A DNA stretch of 64,000 bases, taken from positions 1,364,001-1,428,000 of the forward strand of contig CP091731.1 in NCBI GenBank assembly GCA_022009935.1, given 5' to 3'. Below the pieces are notes generated by a model that was given only the letters and a program-made list of their open reading frames with translations, was not told where the DNA came from and ran no database searches. The translations under genes and the position numbers were made by a program. Each line of letters starts with the position of its first letter. The first letter of the stretch is position 1. The stretch is from Candidatus Melainabacteria bacterium. GTDB taxonomy: Bacteria > Cyanobacteriota > Vampirovibrionia > Gastranaerophilales > Gastranaerophilaceae. Shown here one piece after another: positions 61,787 to 64,000 of this stretch.

Positions 61787-63056
61787 TTATAGTGCAAATT
61801 GAGTCAAGAATAGTATTTTGCTTATATCCTCTTCGCTTTCGTGATTTTCAAAAACATAGTTTAGGCTGAATTTCAGATGTTGTTTATGGAAATAATAATT
61901 TAATCCTGCAGAATATTTGGTAATAGAGTTGTTATTTGCTTTGCTGTTTGGGTCAAAAAAGTCATAACGTGTAACAAATTGTAGTTTTGGTGTGAGGTTA
62001 TAACCTAAAGTTGTGTAAAGTCCATAGGAATTGGTATTTAGGAAATTTTCACCATTGGATTTATCAGCAAAGGCACATTCAAAATTGGCCAGGAATTTTT
62101 TGTAGGAATATCCGATATAAGTTCCATAAGTAGCATAATTTGATTGCTTTTTCCCGGCGTTAACGCCTGTTCCGACAATTAAATTGCCGTATTTATTTTC
62201 TTTGCCAACAAGTGGTTTAAATGTGAGCCAACTATTAAAATCCACTCCATCATAGCTGTGAAGAAACTCACGATTTGAATTAAACACACCGATTTGATAG
62301 TCAAAGTACTTATAACTTCCATCATTAACCACACCAAAAGAACGAACATCACCATAAATATCCCCTATTTGAGCCTTATCAATAAAAAGTTGGTTTAATT
62401 TTGAAAGTTTTCCCTCGAACCCTACACCACTTCGAGTTCTACCAAGTGTCAAACTTTGATTTTCATTTATTTTATGACGAAAAAACAGTTTGAAACAGCA
62501 TCAACAAAATAATTATCATCGCTTGAGTCAGGCACAGGGTCCATTGAAAATGTGAAAGATGATTTATTATCTTGAAAATTAATAACAGTTGACACCCAAG
62601 TGTCCGGTGCATCATAAAACGAAAATTGTTTGTCAATTCTCCAATCATAAGCCAAATTGCCTTGATAACCAAACCCCAAGTCGACGTTTTTATCCATTTG
62701 CCATCAACATTGAATGCAGGCACTTTTTGATGGTATGGTTCTGTTCCGATTTTTGTGACAGACCCCTCGTATTGCCGATATGATGGTTTTATATCATTGA
62801 TTGCATCAATTGTTTCTTCTAAAAACACCGGCTTCATCTCTTCTTTTATTTCGTTGACAAGACTTGACTCAAGTGTTCCTTCTATCATTTTGTCTATTTT
62901 AGTTTCTTTTCGATTTATTTCACCATCAAGGCTATAGTCAATTATGACAGGATTTTCAAACTCGCCAGTTTCTTCAACCACGACAACAGCATTCGTGGCT
63001 AAAGATTGAAAGCTAAAAAATAATATTAAAATAAAGTTTGCTAAATTTCTTTTCAT
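61787..63056 (-). CDS. Outer-membrane beta-barrel porin (frameshifts)
   Basis: Signal peptide MKRNLANFILILFFSFQSLA. A linker with Glu/Ile-rich helices (MIEGTLESSLVNEIKEEMKP) precedes VDLGFGYQGNLAYDWRIDKQ and many alternating strands such as GNLIVGTGVNAGKKQSNYAT and LGYNLTPKLQFVTRYDFFDP. The last strand ends FLTQFAL. Shifts near 62695 and 62470. About 420 residues. Resembles phosphate-selective or OprO/P-like porins only loosely. Confirms a diderm envelope. Confidence 0.75.
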
Positions 63057-63358
63057 AAAAATCTATATAATATCCATACTATTATTATAATCTGTATTTG
63101 TGAAAATAAGAAGTGTATTGTCAAAATTTAATGTAAATAATTTAAAAAGTTTTAAATAAAAATTTAATATCTCTAAATAATACACTCCGTTTGTTTATTT
63201 TATTGTAAATTGAAATGATAATTAACAGATAAATGAAAAAGAAATTCTTTTAACATTATGAAAAAAATTTAAAGATAAAAGAAAAAATACTAATTTAACC
63301 TAAACTTAATTAACCGAAAAAATTAGTTTATTTACAAATTTTTGAGTAATTATAATTT
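63057..63358. other. AT-rich intergenic region upstream of the porin
   Basis: About 300 bases. On the minus strand it holds TTGACA and TATAAT hexamers (about 63120 and 63090), but the gap between them is too wide for a standard promoter; the TATAAT alone may be the porin -10. Nothing else evident. Confidence 0.5.
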
Positions 63359-64000
63359 TTATTTTTTTTCTATAGCGCCACTTTTAATTAATAATTCTTT
63401 AAGTTCATAGTATGGCATAATGCCTGTATAAACTTTTGAGTTTATAATAATGCTTGGCGTGCCAATTATTTTAAGGTTGTAAGCATCATCGATTGATTTT
63501 TCAAGCCTTTTTGCAACCTTTTCAGAAGCAGCATCTTCTTTAAGCTTGTCAACATCAAGCCCGGCTTGTTTAGCAAAATGTAAAATATCCTTTTCGTTGT
63601 TCGGTTTATATTCAAATAAATAGTTGTTTAAATTCCAATACTTACCCTGAAATTCAGCAGCAAGTGCATATTTAGCAATGAAGCAAGAATTTTCATGGAT
63701 TGAAACACCTATTTTTGAGTTACAATGAGTGTCCAAAGGAAAATTGTGATGGACTACTTTAACATTGTCAAGTTCTGACACAATGCGTTGAAGCATAATG
63801 TTTAAAATGCTGCAATGTGGACATTCAAAGTCTGTGTATTCATGGATTACAACTTTTGCATTTGGGTTACCCAAAACATTTCCGCCCACTCCGTATGGGT
63901 TTCCTTTTATATTTTTAAATGCTTCAATTGATTTTATCTTTTTAACATTTGGTGCAAATATTAGAGTTGTTGAAGTGAAAACCAAAAAAGCTATTCCGAC
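63359..64000 (-). CDS. DsbA-family thiol-disulfide oxidoreductase, 5' end outside window
   Basis: IHEYTDFECPHCSILNIMLQ carries the CPHC active site; KVVHHNFPLDTHCNSKIGVS and IIGTPSIIINSKVYTG (cis-Pro) are typical. The frame is open to the window edge (VGIAFLVFTSTTLIFA), which looks like the end of a signal anchor, so the protein starts upstream. At least 213 residues. Likely periplasmic; forms disulfides in secreted proteins such as the porin next to it. Confidence 0.88.
   Translation of the reverse strand, partial: VGIAFLVFTSTTLIFAPNVKKIKSIEAFKNIKGNPYGVGGNVLGNPNAKVVIHEYTDFECPHCSILNIMLQRIVSELDNVKVVHHNFPLDTHCNSKIGVSIHENSCFIAKYALAAEFQGKYWNLNNYLFEYKPNNEKDILHFAKQAGLDVDKLKEDAASEKVAKRLEKSIDDAYNLKIIGTPSIIINSKVYTGIMPYYELKELLIKSGAIEKK

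Overview
The window is AT-rich bacterial chromosome. It most resembles a gut member of the Gastranaerophilales (Melainabacteria/Vampirovibrionia, the non-photosynthetic sister group of Cyanobacteria). Three things point there: many proteins with Asn/Gln-rich leaders carrying an '(V/I)SFG' motif, a diderm envelope (beta-barrel porin, DsbA), and a class II ribonucleotide reductase. This assignment rests on recalled family resemblance, not on a search. Many essential genes (rplN, rpsN, rpsH, rplF, rplR, rpsA, dnaX, rpsI, rplM, rplQ, rpoA, rpsD, smpB, dnaG, dgt, nrdJ) carry one-base indels, mostly in homopolymers. I read these as uncorrected long-read errors and annotate whole genes across them.

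Layout. 1-3,480: ribosomal genes rplP to rplR (+), with a suspicious fusion of rplX to the tail of rplE, ending at a strong terminator. 3,580-6,400: a minus-strand operon of four unknown membrane or Gly/Ala-rich proteins; the first is preceded by a TGTT tract that puts it out of frame. 6,400-9,100: repeat families around an MFS transporter gene. 9,489-26,185: an accessory island between tRNA-Asn and tRNA-Arg. It holds a recombinase remnant, a duplicated iteron block, a PD-(D/E)XK-like protein, a Hachiman-like HamA/HamB pair, a type II restriction-modification pair, McrBC with DUF4186 and DUF6119-like genes, a Mu-type transposition module (MuA- and MuB-like plus partners), and a RecA-like/WYL pair next to an extremely AT-rich stretch.

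26,682-37,300: housekeeping genes (ispH-rpsA, response regulator with pentapeptide-repeat protein, TPR protein, large-type SRP RNA, dnaX, and a zinc-ribbon/lemA/htpX operon). 37,373-42,330 (-): infA-rpmJ-rpsM-rpsK-rpsD-rpoA-rplQ-truA-rplM-rpsI. The genes that normally link this block to rplR (rpsE, rpmD, rplO, secY, adk, map) are absent from the window. 42,600-45,340: a large membrane protein and a TPR lipoprotein-like gene. 45,850-53,810: aroF, a glycosyltransferase, nrdJ, the CDP-3,6-dideoxyhexose genes rfbF, rfbG and rfbH, and smpB. 53,898-55,726: motA-motB. 55,723-57,520: a PHP phosphoesterase, a Cys/His/Asp effector-like protein and a small ORF. 57,641-64,000 (-): dgt-dnaG-rpoD, a porin and a DsbA-like protein.

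How it fits together. The backbone is translation, replication initiation and envelope/LPS sugar synthesis. The island stacks several independent anti-phage systems beside recombination machinery and duplicated attachment-like sequence, as expected for a defence island at a tRNA locus.
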